Shown: piece by piece, positions 7,664 through 13,868 of the stretch | How positions within the stretch are numbered: the stretch's first letter is position 1 | Layout of the letters: every line of letters begins with the position of its first letter | Assembly (NCBI GenBank): GCA_027351005.1 | Contig: DAIEJF010000187.1 | Location: 1 to 37,494 of the forward strand | Length of the DNA stretch: 37,494 nucleotides | Direction: 5' to 3' | DNA from: Paracoccaceae bacterium | GTDB lineage: Bacteria; Pseudomonadota; Alphaproteobacteria; Rhodobacterales; Rhodobacteraceae | The notes under the pieces: generated by a model | What the model was told of the DNA's origin: nothing | The model's database searches: none | Seen by the model: only the letters and a program-made list of their open reading frames with translations | Translations under genes and position numbers: made by a program

Positions 7664-8380
7664 TTAGGCATCCTTCGCAACGCGCGCCAGCACCAGAACA
7701 TCGACAGAGGCCGCCCCGGCTGCCACAAGCGCCTCGGCCCCCGCAGCCAGCGTGGCGCCCGAAGTCATCACGTCATCCACCAAGAGCAGGGCCCGGCCCG
7801 CCAGCCGCGCACGGCGGCGGGGATGGACCGCAAGCGCACCCGAGAGATTGGCGAACCGGGCGTCACGGTCGCGCCCTTCCTGCGTCGGGGTGCGGCGGCT
7901 GCGCACCAGCGCGTCGGGGCAATGGTCTGCCCCCACCGCCCGCGCCAAGGCCTGCGACAAGAGCGCCGACTGATTGAACCGCCGCGACAGAAGCCGGCGC
8001 CAGTGCAGCGGCACCGGCACCACCAGCAGCCCCGTCTGCAAAAGCGGCGCCGCCGCCTGCGCCAGCCACAGCGCGGCGGGGCGCACCAGGTCCTGCCGGT
8101 CGCCATGCTTCAGCGCCATCACCAGCTTGCGGCCATTGTCCTTGTAAAGCAGCGCGGCACGGCCGCGGCCCCAGGGCCGGGCCAGCGTCAGGCAGTCGTC
8201 GCAAAAGACGGGCTGCCCCTCGTCCTGCCCCGGCAGGGGGGTGCCGCAGCGGTCGCAGACCAGGCCGGTAATGAAGACGGTCTGGCGCCAGCAGGCTCCG
8301 CACAGGCCGAAATCGGTGGTCACGCGTTCGTCGCAGGTCAGGCAGGTGGGCGGGTAGATCGCGCGCAGCAGTCTTTGCAT
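7664..8380 (-). CDS. comF: ComF-family phosphoribosyltransferase-like protein
   Basis: A 238-residue protein of the ComF family: an N-terminal zinc-finger-like region followed by a type I phosphoribosyltransferase fold. The zinc region has four CxxC pairs (Cys13/16, 27/30, 42/45, 60/63). The PRPP-binding loop is LLLVDDVMTSGAT (198-210), and the 'VPVPLHWRRLLSRRFNQS' segment (121-138) is conserved across the family. ComF proteins act in DNA uptake or associated DNA metabolism in competent bacteria. The role in alphaproteobacteria is not settled, and no other competence gene is in view. The divergent methyltransferase starts only 28 bases away. Confidence 0.9.
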   Translation of the reverse strand: MQRLLRAIYPPTCLTCDERVTTDFGLCGACWRQTVFITGLVCDRCGTPLPGQDEGQPVFCDDCLTLARPWGRGRAALLYKDNGRKLVMALKHGDRQDLVRPAALWLAQAAAPLLQTGLLVVPVPLHWRRLLSRRFNQSALLSQALARAVGADHCPDALVRSRRTPTQEGRDRDARFANLSGALAVHPRRRARLAGRALLLVDDVMTSGATLAAGAEALVAAGAASVDVLVLARVAKDA

Positions 8381-8408
8381 TCGGGCCCGTCCCCTCTAGA
8401 TACGCGGC

Positions 8409-9215
8409 ATGACGCCGCCAACCCTGACCGACCGCCCCGCCCTTGCCCGCAGCCGCGCCCGAGCGCGCGAAGCGTTCCTGCATGAAGAGGCCGCAGCCGA
8501 TCTGCAGGAGAGGCTCAGTGTCGTTAACAGGCGGTTTACGAAGCTGGCGATCGTGACCGGGCACCCCGCGCCCTGGGCCGCCGCCTTTCCCGATGCAGTG
8601 GTGGTGCCCGATGACGAGGTTCTGGCACTGGCGCCCGGCGGCTTCGATCTGGTGATCCACGCGCTGTCGCTGCACTGGGCGAACGACCCGGTTGGCCAAC
8701 TGGTGCAATGCCGCCACGCGCTGATGCCCGACGGGCTGTTTCTGGGCGTGCTGTTCGGGGGTCAGACGCTTTCTGAACTGCGCAGCGCGCTGGCCGAGGC
8801 TGAGGCCGCGCTGCGCGGCGGGCTGTCGCCCCGGGTGCTGCCGATGGCCGAAATCCGCGACCTTGGCGGGCTCTTGCAGCGGGCGGGCTTTGCCCTGCCG
8901 GTCGCCGACGGGCGGCTGATTGATGTCAGCTATGCCTCGGCCTTCCACCTGATGCGCGAGCTGCGCGCGATGGGCGAGGCAAACGCGATGGCCGCCCGCA
9001 GCCGCCGCTTTGCCCCCCGCGCGCTCTTTGCCGAAGCCGCGCGCATCTATGCGCAGGCCTTCCCCGCCCCCGACGATCGCATCCGCGCCAGTTTCGAGCT
9101 GATCTTTCTGACCGGCTGGGCCCCGCATGACAGCCAGCCCAAGCCGCTCAAGCCCGGCTCGGCGCAGATGCGGCTGGCCGATGCGCTGAAGACGCCAGGC
9201 GCCACGGGCGATTGA
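8409..9215 (+). CDS. SAM-dependent methyltransferase-fold protein, NDUFAF5/BioC-like
   Basis: Class I SAM-methyltransferase-fold protein of 268 residues. The usual glycine-rich motif I is weak (IVTGHPAPWAAAF). Later elements are clear: FDLVIHALSLHWANDPVGQLVQ (motif IV region) and 'LMPDGLFLGVLFG'. The C-terminal 'GWAPHDSQPKPLKPGSA' segment is characteristic of alphaproteobacterial homologues of the mitochondrial complex I assembly factor NDUFAF5. That factor acts as an arginine hydroxylase in mitochondria. In bacteria similar proteins are often labelled BioC (malonyl-ACP methyltransferase); no other biotin gene is here, so I favour the NDUFAF5-like reading. It lies 57 bases upstream of hemH in the same direction. 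Confidence 0.75.
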   Translation: MTPPTLTDRPALARSRARAREAFLHEEAAADLQERLSVVNRRFTKLAIVTGHPAPWAAAFPDAVVVPDDEVLALAPGGFDLVIHALSLHWANDPVGQLVQCRHALMPDGLFLGVLFGGQTLSELRSALAEAEAALRGGLSPRVLPMAEIRDLGGLLQRAGFALPVADGRLIDVSYASAFHLMRELRAMGEANAMAARSRRFAPRALFAEAARIYAQAFPAPDDRIRASFELIFLTGWAPHDSQPKPLKPGSAQMRLADALKTPGATGD

Positions 9216-9272
9216 CCCGCGGGCAAAAGCGTCTATCTGGGGCTAGAACGCCCGACGCCGAAGGAGACCACG

Positions 9273-10343
9273 ATGCTGGATGCCAAGACCGTTCCCGCCG
9301 GGCAGGGTCGCCTTGCGCATGCGCCGGCCGACCACCCGCCGGTGCGGGCGGCAAAGGTCGGGATTCTGGTGGCCAATCTCGGCACGCCAGACAGCCCCGA
9401 CTACTGGCCGATGCGGCGCTATCTGAACGAATTCCTGTCGGACCAGCGGGTGATCGACTATCCGCGCTGGAAGTGGCAGCCGCTGCTGCAACTGATCATC
9501 CTGTCCAAGCGGCCGTTCAGCTCGGGGGCGAACTATCGGAAGATCTGGAACGAGGAGAAGGGCGAAAGCCCGCTGATGACGATCACCCGCGACCAGACCG
9601 CCGCGCTGAAGACCGCGCTCGAGGCGCGCTATGGCGATGCGGTGATGGTGGATTTCTGCATGCGTTACGGCAACCCCTCGACCGCGTCCAAGGTGCGGGC
9701 GATGGTCGAGGCCGGGTGCGAAAAGATCCTGTTCTTCCCGCTTTACCCGCATTACGCGGGCGCCACATCGGCCACCGCCAACGATGCCTTCTTCCGTGCG
9801 CTGATGACCGAAAAGCGCCAACCCGCGGCCCGCACCGTGCCCGAGTATTTCGAGCACCCGCTTTACATCGAGGCGCTGGCGCAATCGGTGGAACGGGCCT
9901 GGGCCGCGATGGCCGAAAAGCCCGAGGTTCTGATCGCCTCTTACCACGGGATGCCGAAACGCTACCTGATGGCGGGCGACCCCTATCATTTCCAGTGCCA
10001 GAAGACGACGCGGCTGCTGCGCGAACGGCTGGGCTGGGAAAAAGGGAAGATCCTGACCACGTTCCAGTCGGTTTTCGGCCCCGAGGAATGGCTAAAGCCC
10101 TACACCGTGGAACATGTGGCCGAACTGGCCAAGGCCGGAACCAAGCGGATCGCGGTGATCGCGCCTGCCTTTTCGGCCGATTGCATCGAGACGCTGGAAG
10201 AGATCAACGGCGAGATCCGCGAGGCGTTCGAACACGCGGGCGGCGAATCCTTCACCTACATCCCCTGCCTGAACGACGATGCCGCGCATGTCGCGGCACT
10301 GGCACAGGTGGTGGCGGAAAACCTGCGCGGCTGGCTTGACTAG
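9273..10343 (+). CDS. hemH: Ferrochelatase
   Basis: Inserts Fe(II) into protoporphyrin IX, the last step of haem synthesis, at the inner membrane face. The 356-residue protein begins at ATG 9273 behind an AAGGAG ribosome site. Key features are VANLGTPDSP (33-42), YNP-like 'MRYGNPS' (130-136), the catalytic His225 in SYHGMPKRY, and the metal-path Glu306 in FSADCIETLEEI. The C-terminus ends shortly after a conserved 'CLND' segment without an added membrane anchor. The gene may be read with the upstream NDUFAF5-like gene. A strong hairpin follows on its 3' side. Confidence 0.96.
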   Translation: MLDAKTVPAGQGRLAHAPADHPPVRAAKVGILVANLGTPDSPDYWPMRRYLNEFLSDQRVIDYPRWKWQPLLQLIILSKRPFSSGANYRKIWNEEKGESPLMTITRDQTAALKTALEARYGDAVMVDFCMRYGNPSTASKVRAMVEAGCEKILFFPLYPHYAGATSATANDAFFRALMTEKRQPAARTVPEYFEHPLYIEALAQSVERAWAAMAEKPEVLIASYHGMPKRYLMAGDPYHFQCQKTTRLLRERLGWEKGKILTTFQSVFGPEEWLKPYTVEHVAELAKAGTKRIAVIAPAFSADCIETLEEINGEIREAFEHAGGESFTYIPCLNDDAAHVAALAQVVAENLRGWLD

Positions 10344-10376
10344 GCCGCGCGGGCTGCGCACCGAACCCCGGGCATG

Positions 10377-10411
10377 AAAAAGGCCGGTGGCAGGAAACCC
10401 CGCCACCGGCC
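10377..10411 (-). terminator. Rho-independent terminator of the mini membrane protein gene
   Basis: GGCCGGTGGC (10382-10391) and GCCACCGGCC (10402-10411) make a perfect ten-base stem with a ten-base loop. The five A residues at 10377-10381 become a TTTTT run just after the stem on the minus strand, the classical intrinsic terminator layout. It ends transcription of the small minus-strand gene that stops at 10434. It may also help end hemH transcription, although the plus-strand side lacks a clean T run. Confidence 0.85.
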
Positions 10412-10433
10412 CCGTACTTTGTAAATCGTGCGA

Positions 10434-10622
10434 TTACTTCGCAGCGACCGCAACGGCCACGACGGCCAGCAGGATCAGCGGGACGATCGCCGACGACGAC
10501 GACGACGTCTGCTTCGTCTGAGCGACGGCCACCGGGGCTTCCATCACCGGCTTCTTCAGGTTGCCGGCGAAAGCGCTGGTCGCGGCGAGCGAGATCGCAG
10601 CGGCGAGAGCAAGTTTCTTCAT
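10434..10622 (-). CDS. Small secreted/membrane protein, serine-rich, unknown function
   Basis: A 62-residue protein starting at ATG 10622, with GGAGG (10629-10633) six bases upstream. It opens with a textbook signal peptide (MKKLALAAAISLAATSAFA, likely cut before Gly20). This is followed by a short mature region NLKKPVMEAPVAVAQ, a run of five serines encoded by five TCG codons, and a C-terminal hydrophobic segment (AIVPLILLAVVAVAVAA) ending in lysine. So it is probably exported and then anchored by one C-terminal helix, with only about 25 residues exposed. No known domain is visible. A dedicated strong ribosome site and intrinsic terminator argue that it is a genuinely expressed single gene. 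Similar tiny proteins near hemH in relatives are my recollection, not verified. Confidence 0.8.
   Translation of the reverse strand: MKKLALAAAISLAATSAFAGNLKKPVMEAPVAVAQTKQTSSSSSAIVPLILLAVVAVAVAAK
10491..10507. repeat. CGA trinucleotide repeat inside the small membrane protein gene
   Basis: Five tandem CGA units plus two further bases. On the minus strand they read as five TCG serine codons in the spacer between the exposed part and the membrane helix. Such a tract can gain or lose units by slippage without a frameshift, changing linker length. Confidence 0.7.
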
Positions 10623-10770
10623 GTCGAACCTCCAGAATTCGCCCCGGGCCGAAATTTTCAGAGGACGGCGGGGGCACCCAAGACTGTACCTCGTAGGCTT
10701 CTTCAACCATCTGCTGCGCGGGAATGCAACGGAGCTTCCGTGCCGCTTCAACAAGATGGCCACCATGTCG

Positions 10771-11376
10771 TCAAATTAGCAACACCTGCGTACCGACCTT
10801 GGCAAGATCGTACAATTGTTCGATGTCCTCGTTGTAAAGGCCGATGCAGCCGTTCGACGATTGGCGGCCGATCTTGCGCGTGTCCTGGGTTCCGTGGATG
10901 CGGTAATACTGCCAGCTCAGGTAAAGCGCGCGCGTGCCAAGCGGATTATCCGGCCCGGGCCCAATGAAATCAGGCCATTCCGGGTCGCGCTTCTTCATCG
11001 CCGGGGTCGGCGACCACGACGGATTCTTGACCTTGCGGATCACTTCGGTGCGCCCCTTGCGGGTCAGGTCGGGCGACAGCGGAACCGAAGTGGGATAGAG
11101 CTTGTAGACCGTCTGATCCTCGGACCAGAAATGCAGCGCGCGCGAGGTGGTATCGACGAGGATCACGCCATTGTGGGTGTTGGCGAAATAGTCCTGCCAC
11201 CGCAGCGCACGAAAGCTGGAGATGTTGCGACGAACGGTCGCAGTCACATCCGACTCCATGACGGTTGTGCTGTCCTGCTGCGCCCAGGCGGGCAGAGCGG
11301 CCGCCCCGACCGCCGCCGCAGCGGCAGTACCCATAAACGACCGTCGGCTGATTTTTCCAGAATCCCAAACGCTCAT
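10771..11376 (-). CDS. L,D-transpeptidase (YkuD family) with Tat-type signal
   Basis: Periplasmic peptidoglycan enzyme of 201 residues. Members of this family make 3-3 cross-links or attach proteins to the wall. The N-terminus carries SRRSF (10-14) followed by a hydrophobic stretch and AWAQQ, a twin-arginine signal with likely cleavage near residue 32. The YkuD core has the conserved His161 (IHGTQD) and the catalytic Cys177 in SSNGCIGLYN. The usual motif is SHGC; here Asn replaces His, a variant I also see in the second transpeptidase at 12078. An alanine-rich signal and a distinct 'KNPSWSPTPAMKKRDP' loop match the longer ErfK/YbiS-like branch. Divergent from the CAP lipoprotein. Confidence 0.9.
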   Translation of the reverse strand: MSVWDSGKISRRSFMGTAAAAAVGAAALPAWAQQDSTTVMESDVTATVRRNISSFRALRWQDYFANTHNGVILVDTTSRALHFWSEDQTVYKLYPTSVPLSPDLTRKGRTEVIRKVKNPSWSPTPAMKKRDPEWPDFIGPGPDNPLGTRALYLSWQYYRIHGTQDTRKIGRQSSNGCIGLYNEDIEQLYDLAKVGTQVLLI

Positions 11377-11415
11377 GCGTGTGTCTCCTGTTGTCCGTCA
11401 AAGGGATGGCGCCGG

Positions 11416-11445
11416 ATTTTACGCCCTGGGCGGTTGTGGCGGCAA
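11416..11445 (-). promoter_or_regulatory. Predicted promoter of the Tat-type L,D-transpeptidase gene
   Basis: On the minus strand TTGCCG (11445-11440) and TAAAAT (11421-11416) are separated by 18 bases. They match four and five of six bases of the vegetative -35 and -10 boxes. Transcription would start about 30 bases before ATG 11376. Confidence 0.4.
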
Positions 11446-11487
11446 TTCAAACAGCCGTCAACGTTCCGCCGATGGCACTTCTTGCGT

Positions 11488-11516
11488 TTGAACACCCCGC
11501 AACAAGCCTGTAAAGG
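11488..11516 (+). promoter_or_regulatory. Predicted promoter of the CAP-domain lipoprotein gene
   Basis: TTGAAC (11488-11493) and TAAAGG (11511-11516) lie 17 bases apart, just upstream of ATG 11548. The -35 match is fair and the -10 match weak, so this is a tentative call in the 171-base divergent region. Confidence 0.3.
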
Positions 11517-11547
11517 TCGGCCAGCATCGCAACCGGGTGGGGAATAG

Positions 11548-12063
11548 ATGAATCGTCTGGCCTTCGTGTTTCTTGCCGCAAGTCTGGCCTTGGCAGGGTG
11601 CGCGGCGGAAGCGCCGCTGCCGCAGATGGGTGCCGATGGCAAACCTCTGCCGCAAGTCTATCAGATCGGGCCGGGCGACTCTGCCAAGATCGTCTACCGG
11701 ATGCTTGACAACATCAACGCGCTGCGGGCCAAGGCGGGCCTGACGCCGGTTCAGCTCGATTCCGACCTGACCGCCGCCGCCGCGACCCATTCGCGCGACA
11801 TGTCGGTGCAGAACCGGCCATGGCATTTCGGCTCTGACGGCTCCTCGCCGATCGACCGGGTGAAACGGACGGGCTACGCCGGGTCGTTCCTGGGCGAAGA
11901 CATCTCGGAAACCTACGAGACCGAGCTTCAGACCCTGGCCGCCTGGATGAACGAGGCCGATACGCGGTCCGTCATCATGGACCCCAAGGCCACGCATCTG
12001 GGCTTTGCCTGGTATCAGGAATCGAACGGCAAGCTGTGGTGGACGCTGGTCACCGGCAGCTGA
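11548..12063 (+). CDS. CAP/SCP-domain lipoprotein
   Basis: Secreted protein of 171 residues with a lipoprotein signal peptide; the lipobox is LAGC with Cys18 as the lipidation site. The mature part is a single CAP (cysteine-rich secretory protein/SCP) domain: 'NINALRAKAGLTPVQLDSDLTAAAATHSRDM' (helix 1), 'RPWHFGSDGSSPIDRVKRTGY' with the conserved His, 'LGEDISETY' with the glutamate, and 'HLGFAWYQESNGKLWWTLVTG' at the end. CAP domains in bacteria bind or process envelope components; the activity is usually unknown. The neighbours on both sides are L,D-transpeptidases, so a cell-wall function is likely. No Asp+2 retention signal is present (Ala follows Cys), so an outer-membrane location is expected. 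Confidence 0.88.
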   Translation: MNRLAFVFLAASLALAGCAAEAPLPQMGADGKPLPQVYQIGPGDSAKIVYRMLDNINALRAKAGLTPVQLDSDLTAAAATHSRDMSVQNRPWHFGSDGSSPIDRVKRTGYAGSFLGEDISETYETELQTLAAWMNEADTRSVIMDPKATHLGFAWYQESNGKLWWTLVTGS

Positions 12064-12077
12064 GCCGGTGATCCCCG

Positions 12078-12572
12078 TTACGGCATGATGAAGATCGGCG
12101 TGCCGGTCTTCACCATGGCGTAGACATCCTCCATCTGACGGTCCGAAACCGCGATGCAGCCGTTCGTCCAGTCGACGGTCTCGTTGTCGCCCGCGCCGAT
12201 GCCGTGGATGAAGATGTCGCCGCCCGGCTTCTGGTGCAGCGCCTTCGCGGCCTTCATGTCGTCGGGGTCGGGGTAAGAGATCCGCAGGGACAGGTGGAAC
12301 GCGCTGTTCGGGTTGCGCCCGTCGATGTAGTAAAGCCCTTCCGGCGTCTTGCCGTCGCCCTCGACGCGCTTCGGCCCCACCGGGTCGGACCCCAGCGCAA
12401 CCTTGTAGGATTTCAGGATCTTGTCGTCATGCAGCAGCAGCATGACCCGCTGGCTCTTGTAGACCTGGATCTGCGTGACCTCGGGGCCGTTGTACCGGCG
12501 GAACTTGTTGTGGCCACAGGCCGCCAGCGCCAAAAGCACGGCCAACCCCAGACCCCTGCGGGTGAACTTCAT
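12078..12572 (-). CDS. L,D-transpeptidase (YkuD family) lipoprotein
   Basis: Short YkuD-domain protein of 164 residues. I chose ATG 12572 because AGGA stands seven bases upstream; the ATG six codons earlier has no such site. The N-terminus (TRRGLGLAVLLALAACG) combines a twin-arginine-like pair with a lipobox (LAAC, Cys19), so it is probably a lipoprotein. The catalytic core has His123 (FIHGIG) and Cys139 in DWTNGCIAVSD. The DWTxGCIAV form is typical of compact transpeptidases that often trim or attach wall peptides. The segment 'GPKRVEGDGKTPEGLY' is the conserved YkuD substrate loop. It converges on the CAP lipoprotein with 14 bases between stops. Confidence 0.9.
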   Translation of the reverse strand: MKFTRRGLGLAVLLALAACGHNKFRRYNGPEVTQIQVYKSQRVMLLLHDDKILKSYKVALGSDPVGPKRVEGDGKTPEGLYYIDGRNPNSAFHLSLRISYPDPDDMKAAKALHQKPGGDIFIHGIGAGDNETVDWTNGCIAVSDRQMEDVYAMVKTGTPIFIMP

Positions 12573-12647
12573 CTCTCGATCCTGCCTCATCGCCGTTCGG
12601 CGCTTTTGCCCCGAACCTAGCGGAAGCGGGGCTGATTTGCCTAGGCG

Positions 12648-13868
12648 TCAGCGCGATGCCCGCGTGAAACGTGATGCAATCTCGACATGCGCCGACCAGC
12701 GGAACTGGTCCACCACCTGCACCCAGTCAAGGCTGTAGCCCGCCTCGACCAACCGCCGCGCGTCGCGGGAAAAGGTCACCGGGTTGCAGGACACCATGGC
12801 GATCACCGGCACGTCGGCGCGGGCCAGTTCGGCCACCTGCGCTTCGGCCCCGGCGCGGGGCGGGTCGATGACAACGGCGTCAAAGCCCGTCAATTCCGCC
12901 GGAAGCAGCGGGCGACGGAACAGGTCGCGCGTCTCGGTCGTCACCCGCTTCAGCCCGGTGGCGGCGCGCCAGCCCCGGTCAAGCGCGGCCAGCATCGCGG
13001 CCTCGCCCTCGACCGCATGCACCTCGGCGCGGGCTGACAGCGGCAGGGCAAAGGTGCCGCAACCCGCGAACAGGTCAGCGACGCGGCGCGCATCGCCTAC
13101 CGCCTCGGTCACCGCCGCCAGCAGCGCCGCCTCGCCCGCATCGGTCGCCTGCAGAAAGGCCCCCGGCGGCGGCACCACACGGGCCGCGCCGAACCGCTGC
13201 ACCGGGGGAAGGCGCAGGGCGACGGTCTCGCCATCCCAGGTCAGTCGGCTCAGCCCGCGCGCCTCGGCGATCCGGCCAAGCGCCAGATGCAGCGCACCGT
13301 CCAGCGGCTTGCCCCCCGTCACCGCCACGTCGGGGCCGCCTTCGGCGCGCGTGACCGTCAGCGTCAGTTCGCCCTTGCGCGAGGCGCCGGCCGCCACGAT
13401 CTCTTCCAGCGCCGGAACCGCCGCAAGGATCGCGGGGTCGAGCAGGCGGCACTCTGGCACCGCCACCACGGTCTGCGACGCGCGGCCGTGAAAGCCGACC
13501 AGAACCCCCTTCTTCGTGCGCCGCCCCGCCAGCGCCGCGCGGCGCCGCGACCGCGCCGGAGAGGTCGAAATAGGCCGGAACAGGGTCGAAATTCCCTGCC
13601 CCGCCAGCGCCGCCTCGACCACGCCGACCTTCCATCCGGCCACGAAATCGTCGGTGGCATGCTGCAACGCGCAGCCGCCGCAGGCAGCGTAATGTGGGCA
13701 GGGCGCGGCCACCCGTTCGGGCGCCGCCGTCACGATCTTCGGCACGGCCAGCGTGTCGCCTTGCAGCTCGCCCTCCACCACCTCGCCCGGCAGCGCGCGC
13801 GGCACATAGACCGGCCCCGCCGCGATCCCGTCGCCCAGATGGCCAAGCCGCTCGATCGTCACCCTCAC
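12648..13868 (-). CDS. TrmA/RlmD-family 23S rRNA or tRNA uracil-C5 methyltransferase
   Basis: Class I SAM-dependent RNA methyltransferase of 406 residues that makes 5-methyluridine. It begins at GTG 13868, overlapping the upstream ABC gene's TGA by four bases (GTGA). The N-terminus is TRAM-like. The iron-sulfur cysteines are Cys57, Cys63 and Cys66 (CPHYAACGGC), with Cys140 (VPECRLLDP) as the expected fourth ligand. SAM motif I is DLFAGCGTF (265-273), motif IV is DPPRAG (335-340), and the catalytic Cys361 sits in VSCNPVTFSRD. The iron-sulfur cluster argues for the RlmC/RlmD side rather than TrmA. Which uridine is modified cannot be told from sequence. Confidence 0.88.
   Translation of the reverse strand: MRVTIERLGHLGDGIAAGPVYVPRALPGEVVEGELQGDTLAVPKIVTAAPERVAAPCPHYAACGGCALQHATDDFVAGWKVGVVEAALAGQGISTLFRPISTSPARSRRRAALAGRRTKKGVLVGFHGRASQTVVAVPECRLLDPAILAAVPALEEIVAAGASRKGELTLTVTRAEGGPDVAVTGGKPLDGALHLALGRIAEARGLSRLTWDGETVALRLPPVQRFGAARVVPPPGAFLQATDAGEAALLAAVTEAVGDARRVADLFAGCGTFALPLSARAEVHAVEGEAAMLAALDRGWRAATGLKRVTTETRDLFRRPLLPAELTGFDAVVIDPPRAGAEAQVAELARADVPVIAMVSCNPVTFSRDARRLVEAGYSLDWVQVVDQFRWSAHVEIASRFTRASR

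Noticed and set aside
6560-8485. A 641-codon plus-strand frame over the nitrilase, grxC and comF genes
   Set aside because: It lies wholly antisense to three well-recognised genes and shows no domain of its own.
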